NCBI GenBank assembly: GCA_047602365.1
Contig: JASGHM010000001.1
Location: 620,001 to 684,000, forward strand
Source: Piscinibacter sp047602365
GTDB taxonomy: Bacteria > Pseudomonadota > Gammaproteobacteria > Burkholderiales > Burkholderiaceae_C
DNA length: 64,000 bases
Direction of reading: 5' to 3'
The number at the start of each line of letters is the position of its first letter. Position 1 is the stretch's first letter. This document shows, piece after piece, positions 35,531 to 51,202 of the stretch. Both the position numbers and the translations under genes were made by a program. The notes under the pieces are model-generated. The model did not search any database and was not told the DNA's origin. It saw nothing but the letters and a program-made list of their open reading frames with translations.

Positions 35531-36937
35531 TCAGCTGCCGCGCCGGCGCACGAAGTCGGCCACGCGCACGCTCGCAGCGCGCAGCGCGGCCACCAGGCGC
35601 GGATCGCCGGCCAGCGTCCCGAACAATACCCTGTCCGCGGCGAACGCGGCGACCGGATCGGCGGACTCGCAGATCGCGTGGGCCGCCGCCGGGTCCATCG
35701 CCTGGTCCTGGTAGGTGTAGGGGATCTGCCCGCGGTGCCAGCGCTGCAGGTAGGCCAGGAACAGCGCCGGCAGCATGGCCACGCTGGCGATCGTCGCGTC
35801 GGCCGCCAGCCGCTCGCGGATGGTCGGCACGATGAAGCCGGGGATCTTGCTGTAGCCGTCCATCGCCACACGCTGGTTGGTGTCGCGGATGGCCGGGTTG
35901 CCGAAGCGGTCGAGCACGATGTCGCGGTAGCGGGGCAGGTCGATCGGGCTGGGCTTTGCGGCCGAATGAAGGCAGGGAATGGTGTCGTCGGTGACGTAGT
36001 CGAACGCCAGCTGGCGGATCTCGGCGTCGTGCGTGCCTTCGTGGATGTAAAGGAAGCCGGCCAGCGTGCCGGCCCAGGCGATGCAGCTGTGCGTGGCGTT
36101 GAGCAGGCGGATCTTGGCTTCCTCGTAGGGGTCGACCGAGTCGACCATCTCGACACCGACACGCTCCCAGGCCGGCCGGCCGGCCAGGAAGCGGTCCTCG
36201 ATCACCCACTGGATGAAGCTCTCGCCCATCAGCGCGGCCGGGTCGTCGACGCCGGTGGCGGCCAGCACCCGCTCGCGCACCTCGGGTGTCGGCCGCGGCG
36301 TGATGCGGTCGACCATCGCGTTCGGGCTGGTCGTGTTGGCCTCGATCCACTCGCGCAAGCGAGCGTCGCCGAGCAGGTCGACGAACTGCAGCAGGCCGCT
36401 GCGCGAGCGGTCACCGTTGTGGCGCAGGTTGTCGCAGTTGAGCAGCGTCACCGGCCCGGCACCGGCCGCCATGCGGGCGCGCAGGATGGCCGTCAGCGCC
36501 GCGTAGATCGTGCTGCCGGGGCGGCCCGCCTTGGCCGCCTGCAGGTCGGCCGCCAGGTCGGGGAAGGCCAGGTCGAGGCGGTTCTTCGCGTCGAGGTAGT
36601 AGCCGGCCTCGGTGACGGTGAACGAGATGATCTTCGTCGACGCCTTCGCGCCCTCGGCGATCAGGCCGGCCAGGTCGGCGCTGTAGGGGATCACCGTGCG
36701 GATCGAGGCGACGCGCTCGTAGCGATGCTCGCCGGCCGGCGAGATGGTCTCGAGCATGTAGGCGCCGCCCTGCGTGGCCAGCGCCGCCAGCGTGTCGGCC
36801 ATGTCGGGCCGGGTGTTGCCGCCGGCCAGCGCCCACGACGTGTCGCCACGCTTGATCAGCTCGTGCAGGTAGACGGCCTGGTGGGCACGGTGGAACGAAC
36901 CCAGGCCCAGGTGCAGCATCGTGTTCATCGCAGTCAC
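35531..36937 (-). CDS. mtlK: Mannitol 2-dehydrogenase / polyol dehydrogenase (PSLDR family)
   Basis: 468 residues; ATGs at 36937 and 36928 are both possible. The long-chain polyol dehydrogenase fold starts LHLGLGSFHRAHQAVYLHEL. The catalytic Lys-x4-Asn-x2-His pattern known from Pseudomonas mannitol 2-dehydrogenase is present in KIRLLNATHSCIAW. It oxidises D-mannitol (or D-arabinitol) to a ketose with NAD. It follows the SDR gene directly and ends the ABC-dehydrogenase operon before the AraC gene. The exact polyol cannot be fixed from sequence. Confidence 0.9.
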   Translation of the reverse strand: MTAMNTMLHLGLGSFHRAHQAVYLHELIKRGDTSWALAGGNTRPDMADTLAALATQGGAYMLETISPAGEHRYERVASIRTVIPYSADLAGLIAEGAKASTKIISFTVTEAGYYLDAKNRLDLAFPDLAADLQAAKAGRPGSTIYAALTAILRARMAAGAGPVTLLNCDNLRHNGDRSRSGLLQFVDLLGDARLREWIEANTTSPNAMVDRITPRPTPEVRERVLAATGVDDPAALMGESFIQWVIEDRFLAGRPAWERVGVEMVDSVDPYEEAKIRLLNATHSCIAWAGTLAGFLYIHEGTHDAEIRQLAFDYVTDDTIPCLHSAAKPSPIDLPRYRDIVLDRFGNPAIRDTNQRVAMDGYSKIPGFIVPTIRERLAADATIASVAMLPALFLAYLQRWHRGQIPYTYQDQAMDPAAAHAICESADPVAAFAADRVLFGTLAGDPRLVAALRAASVRVADFVRRRGS

Positions 36938-37669
36938 CTAAAGATCGAAGTTGGTGGGCATCAGCACGACGTCGCGGATGGTCATTCCGCGCGGCCGTGT
37001 CAGCATGAACATCGCCACCTCGGCCACCTCGCGCGGCTCGATCAGGCTGCCGGACTCTCTCGCCTCCTTCAGCTTCTCGGCCGGCCAGTCGGCCAGCAGC
37101 GAGGTGATCACCGGCCCCGGCGAGATCGCGCCGACGCGGATGCCGTGCTTGAAGACCTGGCGCCGCGTCGTCTGCACGAAGCAGTTGATCGCCCACTTGG
37201 AGGCGGCGTAGACCGGCTCCCAGGGCGTCGGGTAGTGCGCGGCCAGCGAGCTGGTGACGAGGATGTCGCCGCTGCCACGCGCGATCATGTGCGGCAGCAC
37301 GTCGTGCACGTTCTTCATCACGACGTTGACGTTGAGGTGCAGCATGCGGTCGATCGCGTCGACGTCGGCATCGACCAGGTCGCCGCCGACGTACAGGCCG
37401 GCGTTGGCGTGCAGGATGTCGAGCCGGCCGGCGCGCGCCAGCACCTGCGGCAGCAGCGTCTTGCAGGCGGCCGGGTCGAGCAGGTCCAGCACCAGCGGGA
37501 TGGCCGCCTCGCCGAGCCGCTCTCGCAAGCGCCGCCAGCCGTGCGGCATCGCGGTCGACCAGCACGACACGCGCGCCGGCGGCCAGCATCGCCTCGGCGC
37601 TGGCCAGGCCGATGCCCGAGGCCGCGCCGGTGACCACGGCGACCTGGCCCTGCAATGCCGCGGCCATGC

Positions 37670-37673
<4 letters not shown>
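36938..37673 (-). CDS. Short-chain polyol (sorbitol) dehydrogenase (frameshifted as read)
   Basis: SDR of 244 residues after correction. The NAD-binding motif is VVTGAASGIGLASAEAML. Near 37527 (CGCAAGCG where CGCAGCG is expected on the plus strand) one extra base shifts the frame just after ARLAAL; the remainder carries HANAGLYVGG, the catalytic Ser in ILVTSSLAAH, and Tyr/Lys in VYAASKWAIN. The place between the ABC ATPase and mannitol dehydrogenase matches SmoS-type sorbitol dehydrogenase of Rhodobacter-like polyol operons. The shift is probably a sequence error. Confidence 0.87.
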
Positions 37674-38731
<1,058 letters not shown>

Positions 38732-38750
38732 GGTGTGTCTCCGTTGTTCT

Positions 38751-39566
38751 TTACTTGACGGCGCCGAAGGTGAGACCTTGGACCAGTTGCTTCTGGCTGA
38801 ACCAGCCGACCACGACGATGGGCGCGATGGCCATCAGCGAGGCGGCCGACAACTTGGCCCAGAACAGGCCCTCGGGGCTGGAGTAGGAAGCGATCAGCGT
38901 GGCCAGCGTGCCGGCCTTGGCCGAGCTCAGGTTCAGCGACCAGAACGCCTCGTTCCAGCTCAGCACCAGGCACAACAGGCCGGTGGAGGCCAGCGTGCCC
39001 ATCGCCAGCGGGCGGATCACATGCTTGAACTCGCCCCAGATGCCGGCGCCGTCCATGCGCGCGGCCTCGAGGATGTCGGGCGGGATGTCCTTGAAGCCCG
39101 AGTACAGCATCCAGACCATGATCGGCAGGTTGGACAGCGTGAAGACGACGATCAGGCCGGTCAGCGTGTCCAGCATGCCGGCGGTCTGCGCCATCACGTA
39201 GACCGGCACCAGCGCGCCAACCGCCGGCATCATCTTGGTCGACAGCATCCACATCAGGATGTCGCGTGTCTTGCGCGTTCGGAAGAAGGCCATCGAGTAG
39301 GCCGCCGGCGCGGCGATGGCCAGGCCGAGCAGCGTCGAGATCACGCTGGTGATGACCGAGTTCTTCGCGTACAGCAGGTAGTCGCTGCGCAGGTTCACTT
39401 CCTCGAAGCTTTCCAGCGTCGGCGTGAAGAAGATCTGCGGCGGGATCGCGATCGCCTGCTGCTCGGTCTTGAAGGCGGTGATCACCAGCCAGATCAGCGG
39501 GAAGACGATCAGCAGCGTGATGCCCCAGGCGGCCACGGTGCGCAGGATCAGTGCGAGGTTCTTCAT
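38751..39566 (-). CDS. smoG: Polyol ABC transporter permease 2 (SmoG-like)
   Basis: 271 residues, six hydrophobic segments starting WGITLLIVFPLIWLVITAFK. The inner-membrane component loop (EAA motif) is ILEAARMDGAGIWGEFKHVI. It pairs with permease 1, 11 bases upstream, and the ATPase 19 bases downstream. Sequence and order match the mannitol/sorbitol transporter SmoEFGK family. Confidence 0.92.
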   Translation of the reverse strand: MKNLALILRTVAAWGITLLIVFPLIWLVITAFKTEQQAIAIPPQIFFTPTLESFEEVNLRSDYLLYAKNSVITSVISTLLGLAIAAPAAYSMAFFRTRKTRDILMWMLSTKMMPAVGALVPVYVMAQTAGMLDTLTGLIVVFTLSNLPIMVWMLYSGFKDIPPDILEAARMDGAGIWGEFKHVIRPLAMGTLASTGLLCLVLSWNEAFWSLNLSSAKAGTLATLIASYSSPEGLFWAKLSAASLMAIAPIVVVGWFSQKQLVQGLTFGAVK

Positions 39567-39577
39567 CGTGTCCGTCC

Positions 39578-40435
39578 TCAGTCCAGGTTCTTGCCGATCA
39601 GGCGGATCAGGAACACCGCGGCGATGTTGGCCAGCACCACCGCGAACAGCGCGCCGGCCGAGGCCACGCCGACGTCGAAGTTCATCAACGCCTGCTTGAA
39701 GATCAGGAAGGCGACGTTGGTGCTCTCGTTGCCCGGGCCGCCGCCGGTGGTGGTGAAGATCTCGGCGAACACGCTCATCAGGAAGATCATCTCGATCATC
39801 ACGACGACGGCGATCGGCCGGCCCAGGTGCGGCAGCGTCAGGAACCAGAACTTCTGCAAGGCGTTGGCGCCGTCCATGCCGGCGGCCTCCATCTGGTCGC
39901 GGTCCAGCGACTGCAGCGAGGTGATGAAGATCAGGCAGGCGAAGGGCAACCACTGCCACGACACCATCAGGATCACCGAGAACAGCGGGTGGTCGGTCAG
40001 CCAGTCGACCGGCGCCATGCCGAAGAACAGCGACACCTGCGCGAGCACGCCGTAGACCGGGTTCATCATCATGTGCTTCCACAGCAGCGCGTTGGCCGTG
40101 GGCATCACGAAGAACGGCGAGATCAGCAGCACGCGCACGATGCCGCGGCCGGGGAAGGCCTCGTTGACCAGCAGTGCCAGCGCGACGCCGAGGATCACGG
40201 TGATGGCGATCACCGAGCCGAGCAGCAGAAGCGTGTTCCACACCGAGGCGCCGAAGTCCGGGTCGGTGATGAAGAACTCGAAGTTCGCCAGGCCGAGGAA
40301 GTCCTTCGGTCCGGGCTGCATCAGGTTGTAGCGGACGACCGAGAAGTAGATCGTCATCACCAGCGGCACGATCATCCACAGGAAGAGCGTGACCACCGCA
40401 GGCGCCATCAGCGCGCGGGGCAGGAGTCTGTTCAT
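39578..40435 (-). CDS. smoF: Polyol ABC transporter permease 1 (SmoF-like)
   Basis: 285 residues with six hydrophobic segments, beginning APAVVTLFLWMIVPLVMTIY. The EAA loop is QMEAAGMDGANALQKFWFLT. It follows the binding-protein gene after a 101-base gap that holds a strong GC-rich hairpin repeat. The start ATG (40433-40435) has a CTCCTGGAGG ribosome site just outside the repeat. Confidence 0.92.
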   Translation of the reverse strand: MNRLLPRALMAPAVVTLFLWMIVPLVMTIYFSVVRYNLMQPGPKDFLGLANFEFFITDPDFGASVWNTLLLLGSVIAITVILGVALALLVNEAFPGRGIVRVLLISPFFVMPTANALLWKHMMMNPVYGVLAQVSLFFGMAPVDWLTDHPLFSVILMVSWQWLPFACLIFITSLQSLDRDQMEAAGMDGANALQKFWFLTLPHLGRPIAVVVMIEMIFLMSVFAEIFTTTGGGPGNESTNVAFLIFKQALMNFDVGVASAGALFAVVLANIAAVFLIRLIGKNLD

Positions 40436-40457
40436 GGCGGGCCTCCAGGAGAGCCAA

Positions 40458-40522
40458 GCGGTCGCCGCGGAACCGGCTTCGCCGGGCCGCTGGCGGCGCC
40501 CCCCTGGGGGGAGCGCCGCCAG
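40458..40522 (-). repeat. GC-rich dispersed repeat, copy 2, with long hairpin inside the polyol operon
   Basis: Between the binding-protein stop (40537-40539) and permease 1. Read on the minus strand it contains CCCCCCAGGGGGGCGCCGCC, then AGCGGCCCGGCGAAGCCGG and TTCCGCGGCGACCGC, nearly identical to copy 1 at 28941-28994. Here the palindrome is flanked by arms CTGGCGGCGC (40490-40499) and GCGCCGCCAG (40513-40522), giving a long uninterrupted stem. By analogy with the malE-malF REP element it could protect the upstream binding-protein mRNA and lower expression of the permeases. Confidence 0.75.
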
Positions 40523-40536
40523 GCGCTTCGGGGGGG

Positions 40537-41841
40537 TTACTTGTAGTAGCCGCCCTTGCGCATCTCGCGGTCCGCGGCCTGCTGCGAGGCCTTCAGCGCC
40601 GCGTCGACCGTGGCCTTGCCGGCCAGTGCCGCGCTCATCTGCTGGCCGACCGCGATGCCGATCGCCTGGAACTCCGGGATCGCGGCGAACTGCACGCCCA
40701 CGTACGGGCTCTTCGGCAGCGTGCTGTCGTTCGGGTTGGCGCTGTCGATCGCCTTCTTCTCGGCCTCGGCGAACTTGGCCGCCTTCAGGAACTCGGGGTT
40801 CGCATAGGTCGACTTGCGCGTGCCGGTCGGCACCGCCGCCCAGCCCTTCTCCTTGGCGACCAGGTTGATGTAGTCCTTCGAGGTCGCCCAGGCGATGAAC
40901 TTCTGCGCGTCGGCGGCGTTCTTGGTGCTGGCCGGGATGCCCAGCGCCCAGGCCCACAGCCAGTTCGCGCCCTTCTCGGTGGCCATCTTCGGGCCCTGCG
41001 CGAAGGCCACCTTGTCGGCCACCTTGCTCTGCTTCGGGTCGGTGATGAACGAGGCGGCGATGGTCGCGTCGATCCACATGCCGCACTTGCCTTCGTTGTA
41101 CAGCGCCAGGATCTCGTTGAAGCTGTTCGCGCTCGAGCCGGGCGGGCCGTACTTCTTCAGCAGGTCGACGTAGAAGGTGACCGCGTCCTTCCAGGGCTTG
41201 CTCTCGAGCTGCGGCTTCCACGACATGTCGAACCACTGCGCGCCGAAGCTGTTGGCCATCGTCGTCAGGAAGGCCATGTTGTCGCCCCAGCCCGGCTTGC
41301 CGCGCAGGCAGATGCCGTACACGCCGGCCTTGGGATCGTGGATCTTGGCGGCGGCGTCGCGCACCTGGTCCCAGGTCGGCCGCTCGTCGAACTTGATGCC
41401 GGCCTTGTCGGTCAGGTCCTTGCGGTACATCAGCATCGAGCTCTCGCCGTAGAACGGCGCGGCGTACAGCTTGCCGTCGACCGACAGGCCGTTGCGCATC
41501 GCCGGCAGCAGGTCGTCGACGTCGTAGGCGGCGTCGGGCTTCAGCTCGTTCAGCCAGCCCTTCTTGCCCCAGATCGGCGTTTCGTACATGCCGATGGTCA
41601 TCACGTCGAACTGGCCGCCCTTGGTGGCGATGTCGGTGGTCACGCGCGAACGCAGCGTGCCTTCCTCCAGCGTGACCCACTTGACCTTGACACCGGGATT
41701 GGCCTTCTCGAAATGCGGCGTGAGCTTCTGCATCTCGATCATGTGGCCGTTGTTGACGGTGGCGATGACGAGCTCGCCGGCCGATGCAGCGAGCGCCGCG
41801 CTCAGGCCGAAGATCAGCGAAAGGGAAGCCTTCAGCTTCAT
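40537..41841 (-). CDS. smoE: Polyol ABC transporter substrate-binding protein (SmoE-like)
   Basis: 434 residues from the ATG at 41839-41841 with an AAGGAGAC ribosome site. The leader MKLKASLSLIFGLSAALAAS is a Sec signal peptide. The family 1 binding fold is shown by FEKANPGVKVKWVTLEEGTL, TTDIATKGGQFDVMTIG and NSFNEILALYNEGKCGMWID. It captures sorbitol or mannitol in the periplasm. First gene of the operon SBP-permease-permease-ATPase-SDR-mannitol dehydrogenase-AraC, divergent from zwf. Confidence 0.93.
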   Translation of the reverse strand: MKLKASLSLIFGLSAALAASAGELVIATVNNGHMIEMQKLTPHFEKANPGVKVKWVTLEEGTLRSRVTTDIATKGGQFDVMTIGMYETPIWGKKGWLNELKPDAAYDVDDLLPAMRNGLSVDGKLYAAPFYGESSMLMYRKDLTDKAGIKFDERPTWDQVRDAAAKIHDPKAGVYGICLRGKPGWGDNMAFLTTMANSFGAQWFDMSWKPQLESKPWKDAVTFYVDLLKKYGPPGSSANSFNEILALYNEGKCGMWIDATIAASFITDPKQSKVADKVAFAQGPKMATEKGANWLWAWALGIPASTKNAADAQKFIAWATSKDYINLVAKEKGWAAVPTGTRKSTYANPEFLKAAKFAEAEKKAIDSANPNDSTLPKSPYVGVQFAAIPEFQAIGIAVGQQMSAALAGKATVDAALKASQQAADREMRKGGYYK

Positions 41842-42147
41842 GTCTTGTCTCCTTGGTGTGGTTCGAATCCCGGTGACGACAGTCACGACGGCAGCGGAAA
41901 TTTAGGCGTCGGCCCATTCGCCGGTTGATACTTTCGGGACAGGGATCTGTACTTCTTTGCACCGATGGCTAGGACTTTCCCCAGGAAGCTGCAACCAGCG
42001 TCGTTGCGGACCTGATTTCAGCGGCAGCGCCGTAACTACAGCGCGCGGCAAGTAGCTCGCACCGGGCTTGGATTGACCACCCGAAGAAACTCATGCATCA
42101 TCGAATCAGAAACTAAGTTACATACCGGCCTCGGCCGGGTGCACAGC
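41842..42147. promoter_or_regulatory. Divergent promoter region, polyol operon / zwf
   Basis: A 306-base gene-free region. For zwf, TTGACC (42073-42078) and CATCAT (42096-42101) with a 17-base spacer form a plausible promoter. A near-palindrome lies just after it. For the polyol operon a weak -10-like TAAATT is seen on the minus strand at about 41900. The region is AT-richer than the genes on either side. I see no small gene in it. Confidence 0.5.
42109..42121. promoter_or_regulatory. Candidate RpiR/HexR-type operator upstream of zwf
   Basis: GAAACTAAGTTAC is an imperfect inverted repeat of the form GnAACTnAGTTnC with ten of thirteen positions symmetric. It would overlap the transcription start of zwf. 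The gene after zwf encodes an RpiR-family protein, a family whose HexR members repress zwf through AT-rich palindromes. Binding by this protein is inferred. Confidence 0.45.
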
Positions 42148-43593
42148 ATGTCCTTCGACCTCGTCTTCTTCGGCGGCACCGGCGACCTCACCTGGCGCAA
42201 GCTGATGCCCGCGCTGTTCCAGGCCTGGCGCCACGGCAAGCTGCCCGACGGCGGCCGCATCCTGTCGGTGGCGCGCGACGAGCGCAGCGACGCCGACTAC
42301 CGCCAGTTCATCAAGGAACGCTTCGTCGAGGTGGAGAGCGCCAAGCGCCCCAGCGACGAGGAGTTCGGCCGTTTCGCCGAGCTGCTGCACTACCGGCGCA
42401 TGGACCTGTCGCTGCCCGAGCACTACGCCGGCCTGAAGGACTGGGTCGAGACGCGCAATGCCGACACCGTGGTGCTGTTCCTGGCCACCAGCCCGTACCT
42501 GTTCCCGCAGATCGTCGAGCAGCTCGGCCGCGTCGGCCTGAACGGGCCGAAGGTGCGCGTGGTGCTGGAGAAGCCGCTCGGCCACGACCTGGCCAGCGCG
42601 CAGGAGATCAACCGCGTGGTGCGCGGCGCCTTCACCGAGACGCAGGCGCTGCGCATCGACCATTACCTTGGCAAGGCGGCGGTGCAGAACTTGATGGCGC
42701 TGCGCTTCGGCAACGCGCTGTTCGAGCCGCTGTGGCGGCGCGAGAGCATCGCCAACATCCAGATCACGCTGGCCGAGAGCATCGGCGTGGGTACGCGCGG
42801 CGACTTCTACGACCGCACCGGCGCCCTGCGCGACATGGTGCAGAACCACGCGCTGCAGCTGCTGACGATGGTGGCGATGGAGCCGCCCAGCCGCAACGAC
42901 GCCGACGCCATCCGCGACGAGAAGCTCAAGGTGCTGCGCTCGCTGAAGCCCTACAACGACGAGAGCGTGGCCCGCGACGTCGTGCGCGGCCAGTACCGCG
43001 CCGGCAACTGCGACGGCAGCCCAGCGCCGGCCTATGCCAACGAGGTCAAGGTGCCCGAAGGCAGCCAGACCGAGACCTTCGTCGCGCTGCGCACCGAGAT
43101 CCAGAACTGGCGCTGGGCCGGCGTGCCCTTCTACTTGCGCACCGGCAAGCGGCTGGCCGCGCGCGACGCGCAGATCGTCGTCAACTTCCGGCCGACGCCG
43201 CACAGCATCTTCCCCGGCCTGAACCAGCCCAACAAGCTGGTCATCAAGCTGCAGCCCGAGGACGGTCTGGAACTGCACCTGCTGGCGGCCAAGGGGTCGG
43301 GGCAGAGCGACTCGCTGGCGCCGGTGTTCCTCGACCTCGACTTCGACAAGGCCTTCGCCGAGAACCGCGTCGGCGGCTACGAACGCCTGCTGCTCGACGC
43401 GATCGCCGGCAAGCTGAACCTGTTCGTGCGCAGCGACGAGCAGGAACAGGCCTGGCGCTGGGTCGAACCCATCCTCGACGCCTGGTCGCGCGACACCACC
43501 GGCCCGCGGCCGTATGCCGCCGGCACCTGGGGGCCGGCCGCGGCGAGCGCGCTGGTCGCCAGAGACGGCTTCGCCTGGGCCGAGGAACAGTGA
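42148..43593 (+). CDS. zwf: Glucose-6-phosphate 1-dehydrogenase
   Basis: 481 residues from the ATG at 42148; the frame is open to 42073 but family sequence begins at MSFDLVFFGGTGDLTWRKL. The catalytic motif is RIDHYLGKAAVQN. Further family blocks are NIQITLAESIGVGTRGDFYD and PFYLRTGKRLAARD. It oxidises glucose 6-phosphate to 6-phosphogluconolactone with NAD(P), feeding the pentose phosphate and Entner-Doudoroff routes. The RpiR regulator follows within a few bases. Confidence 0.96.
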   Translation: MSFDLVFFGGTGDLTWRKLMPALFQAWRHGKLPDGGRILSVARDERSDADYRQFIKERFVEVESAKRPSDEEFGRFAELLHYRRMDLSLPEHYAGLKDWVETRNADTVVLFLATSPYLFPQIVEQLGRVGLNGPKVRVVLEKPLGHDLASAQEINRVVRGAFTETQALRIDHYLGKAAVQNLMALRFGNALFEPLWRRESIANIQITLAESIGVGTRGDFYDRTGALRDMVQNHALQLLTMVAMEPPSRNDADAIRDEKLKVLRSLKPYNDESVARDVVRGQYRAGNCDGSPAPAYANEVKVPEGSQTETFVALRTEIQNWRWAGVPFYLRTGKRLAARDAQIVVNFRPTPHSIFPGLNQPNKLVIKLQPEDGLELHLLAAKGSGQSDSLAPVFLDLDFDKAFAENRVGGYERLLLDAIAGKLNLFVRSDEQEQAWRWVEPILDAWSRDTTGPRPYAAGTWGPAAASALVARDGFAWAEEQ

Positions 43594-43598
43594 GCGAC

Positions 43599-44474
43599 AT
43601 GCTCGACCGCGTGAAGGCATCGATGCCGGCGCTGCCGCCGGCGGAGCAGCGTGTGGCCAAGCTGCTGCTCGCCGACCCGCGCGCCTTCGCGTCGCTGCCG
43701 GTGGCCGAGCTGGCGGAACGTTCGCACGTCAGCAAGCCGACGGTGGTGCGCTTCTGCCGCAGCGTCGGCTACGACGGCCTGGCCGACTTCAAGCGCAAGC
43801 TGGCCGGCAGCGTCAACGAGGGCGTGCCCTTCGTGCACCGCGCGGTCGACGAGGACGACAAGACCTCGGACATCGTCGTCAAGGTGATCGACAACGCGGT
43901 CAGCGCGCTGCTGAAGTACCGCAACGATGCCGCCAGCCACGCCTTCGAGCGTGCCATCGTCGCGCTGACCGAGGCCGGCAAGACCGGCAAGCGCATCGAG
44001 TTCTACGGTGTCGGCAACTCCGGCATCGTCGCGCAGGACGCGCAGCACAAGTTCTTCCGCCTCGGCGTGCACGCCACCGCGGTCAGCGACGGCCATGTCC
44101 AGGTGATGAGCGCGACCATGCTGGAGCCGGGCGACTGCGCGGTGATCATCAGCAACTCGGGGCGCAGCCGCGACCTGCTCGACGTCGCCGAGATCGCCCG
44201 CCGCAAGGGCGCCACCACCATCGTCATCAGCGCCAGCGGTTCGCCGCTCGCGCAGATGGGACAGGGCGGCGCCGCGCAGATCCTGCTGGCCGTCGACCAC
44301 CCCGAGGACTACGACCGCTACAGCCCGATGGTGTCGCGCCTGCTGCACCTGATGGTGATCGACATCCTGACCACCGCGGTGGCGCTGCGCCTGCCCGGCG
44401 AGCTGCGGCCGATGCTGCAGGAGATCAAGAAGAACCTGCGCGCCAAGCGCTACGCGCGCACCGAACCGGGCTAG
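43599..44474 (+). CDS. hexR: RpiR/HexR-type transcriptional regulator with SIS domain
   Basis: 291 residues from the ATG at 43599; a GTG at 43590, overlapping the zwf stop, would add three residues. The N-terminal HTH_6 reads PPAEQRVAKLLLADPRAFAS, then SHVSKPTVVRFCRSVGYDGL and ADFKRKLAG. The SIS sugar-phosphate domain has EFYGVGNSGIVAQDAQHKFF and CAVIISNSGRSRDLLDVAE. HexR proteins bind KDPG and repress zwf and Entner-Doudoroff genes; the location behind zwf fits. The symbol is a homology call. Confidence 0.88.
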   Translation: MLDRVKASMPALPPAEQRVAKLLLADPRAFASLPVAELAERSHVSKPTVVRFCRSVGYDGLADFKRKLAGSVNEGVPFVHRAVDEDDKTSDIVVKVIDNAVSALLKYRNDAASHAFERAIVALTEAGKTGKRIEFYGVGNSGIVAQDAQHKFFRLGVHATAVSDGHVQVMSATMLEPGDCAVIISNSGRSRDLLDVAEIARRKGATTIVISASGSPLAQMGQGGAAQILLAVDHPEDYDRYSPMVSRLLHLMVIDILTTAVALRLPGELRPMLQEIKKNLRAKRYARTEPG

Positions 44475-44574
44475 CCCGCCCGCTGGCCGCACGCATACAA
44501 CTGGTCACCTTGGCAGGCCCCGCCGGCACGCGACTCGCGATGAAATCGTGCATCGCTGCCCACGCCACCGGACC

Positions 44575-45343
44575 ATGCCGCACACCGTTCGCGCCGTCGC
44601 CTTCGCCCTGACCGCCCTGCTGGTGCTGCCGGCCTTCGCGCAGACCGGCGGCGATGCGCCGGCCGGCCGCACGCTGTTCGACGACACGATGGCCACCACC
44701 GGCAGGACCTTCACGGCCAACTGCTCGGGCTGCCACGACGTGCAGTCGCGCCGCGCCCTGCTCAGCGGCAGCAACGACCCGTTCGCCGCAATCCCCTGGG
44801 ACCGTGCGGCCGGCCGGCTGGTCAACGCGATCACCGGTGGCGTGCCCGACATGGCGCAGTTCAACGGCGTGCTGACGCAGCAGCAGGTCTACGACCTGGC
44901 CGCCTACCTGGCCGACACGCCGGCGACCAGCGCCAGCGCGCTCGACTTCGACGCCAGCGCGGTCAACACGCCCAGCGTCACCCAGAACCTGGACCTGCGC
45001 CATGCCCTGGCCACCAGCGAGTCGCTGACCGTGGTCGCGGTCGCCGTCAACGGCAGCGACGCGGCCCGCTTCACGCGCAGTGCCGACACCTGCAGCGCGC
45101 AGACCATTGCGCCGGGCGCGAGCTGCCGGGTCAGCGTGGGCTTCGCGTCGCCCGACACGGCGAGCCACACCGCCTCGCTGGACTTCACGCTGCGCCAGGG
45201 CACATCGGCGACCACCTTCACCCGCAGCGTCGCGCTCAGCGGCGTGGCCGCCGGCACGGCGCCGCCGACCGGTGGCGGCGACAGCGGCGGCGGTGCGTTG
45301 GGCCTGGGCTGGCTGGCCGCGCTGGGCGCCGCCGTCGCCGGCC

Positions 45344-45366
<23 letters not shown>
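44575..45366 (+). CDS. Exported cytochrome c with C-terminal membrane/sorting tail
   Basis: 263 residues. A signal peptide (MPHTVRAVAFALTALLVLPA ending AFAQ) precedes a class I cytochrome c domain with one haem motif, CSGCH in FTANCSGCHDVQ, and a likely Met ligand in VPDMAQF. Residues 125-225 form a beta-rich domain resembling choice-of-anchor/ASPM-like repeats (APGASCRVSVGFAS). The C-terminus is a Gly-rich linker (GGGDSGGGALGLG), a hydrophobic helix and SRRRRG, the layout of CTERM-type sorting tails. Its 3' end overlaps the convergent uvrA paralogue by 23 bases. Confidence 0.83.
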
Positions 45367-51054
<5,688 letters not shown>

Positions 51055-51202
51055 GGGCCTCCAGGGCGAAGGCCGAGGATTCTAGAGAGCGCGGCGAGTC
51101 CCCGGGCTTCGGGGGTTGTGACAGGTCGCGCCCGGATCTGACACTGTTGGTAACAAATCCACCGATGCGGGGCCTGCGAGAGGAAGCGGCGTTCCGTGCT
51201 CC
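51055..51202. promoter_or_regulatory. Divergent region between UvrA paralogue and oxidase fusion
   Basis: 148 bases. AT-richer around 51139-51165 (CTGACACTGTTGGTAACAAATC), which may hold the promoter of the plus-strand gene. GAGAGGAAGCG about 15-25 bases before the ATG at 51203 is a candidate ribosome site. No clear LexA-type box was found for the uvrA side. Confidence 0.35.

Noticed and set aside
38751..40457. A single 568-codon frame covering both polyol permeases
   Set aside because: Only the second half is real permease sequence; permease 1 is read in another frame with its own start, so this is not a fused permease.
42073..42147. An extended N-terminus of Zwf starting at 42073
   Set aside because: The extra 25 residues do not resemble the family, and the candidate promoter and operator lie inside this stretch.
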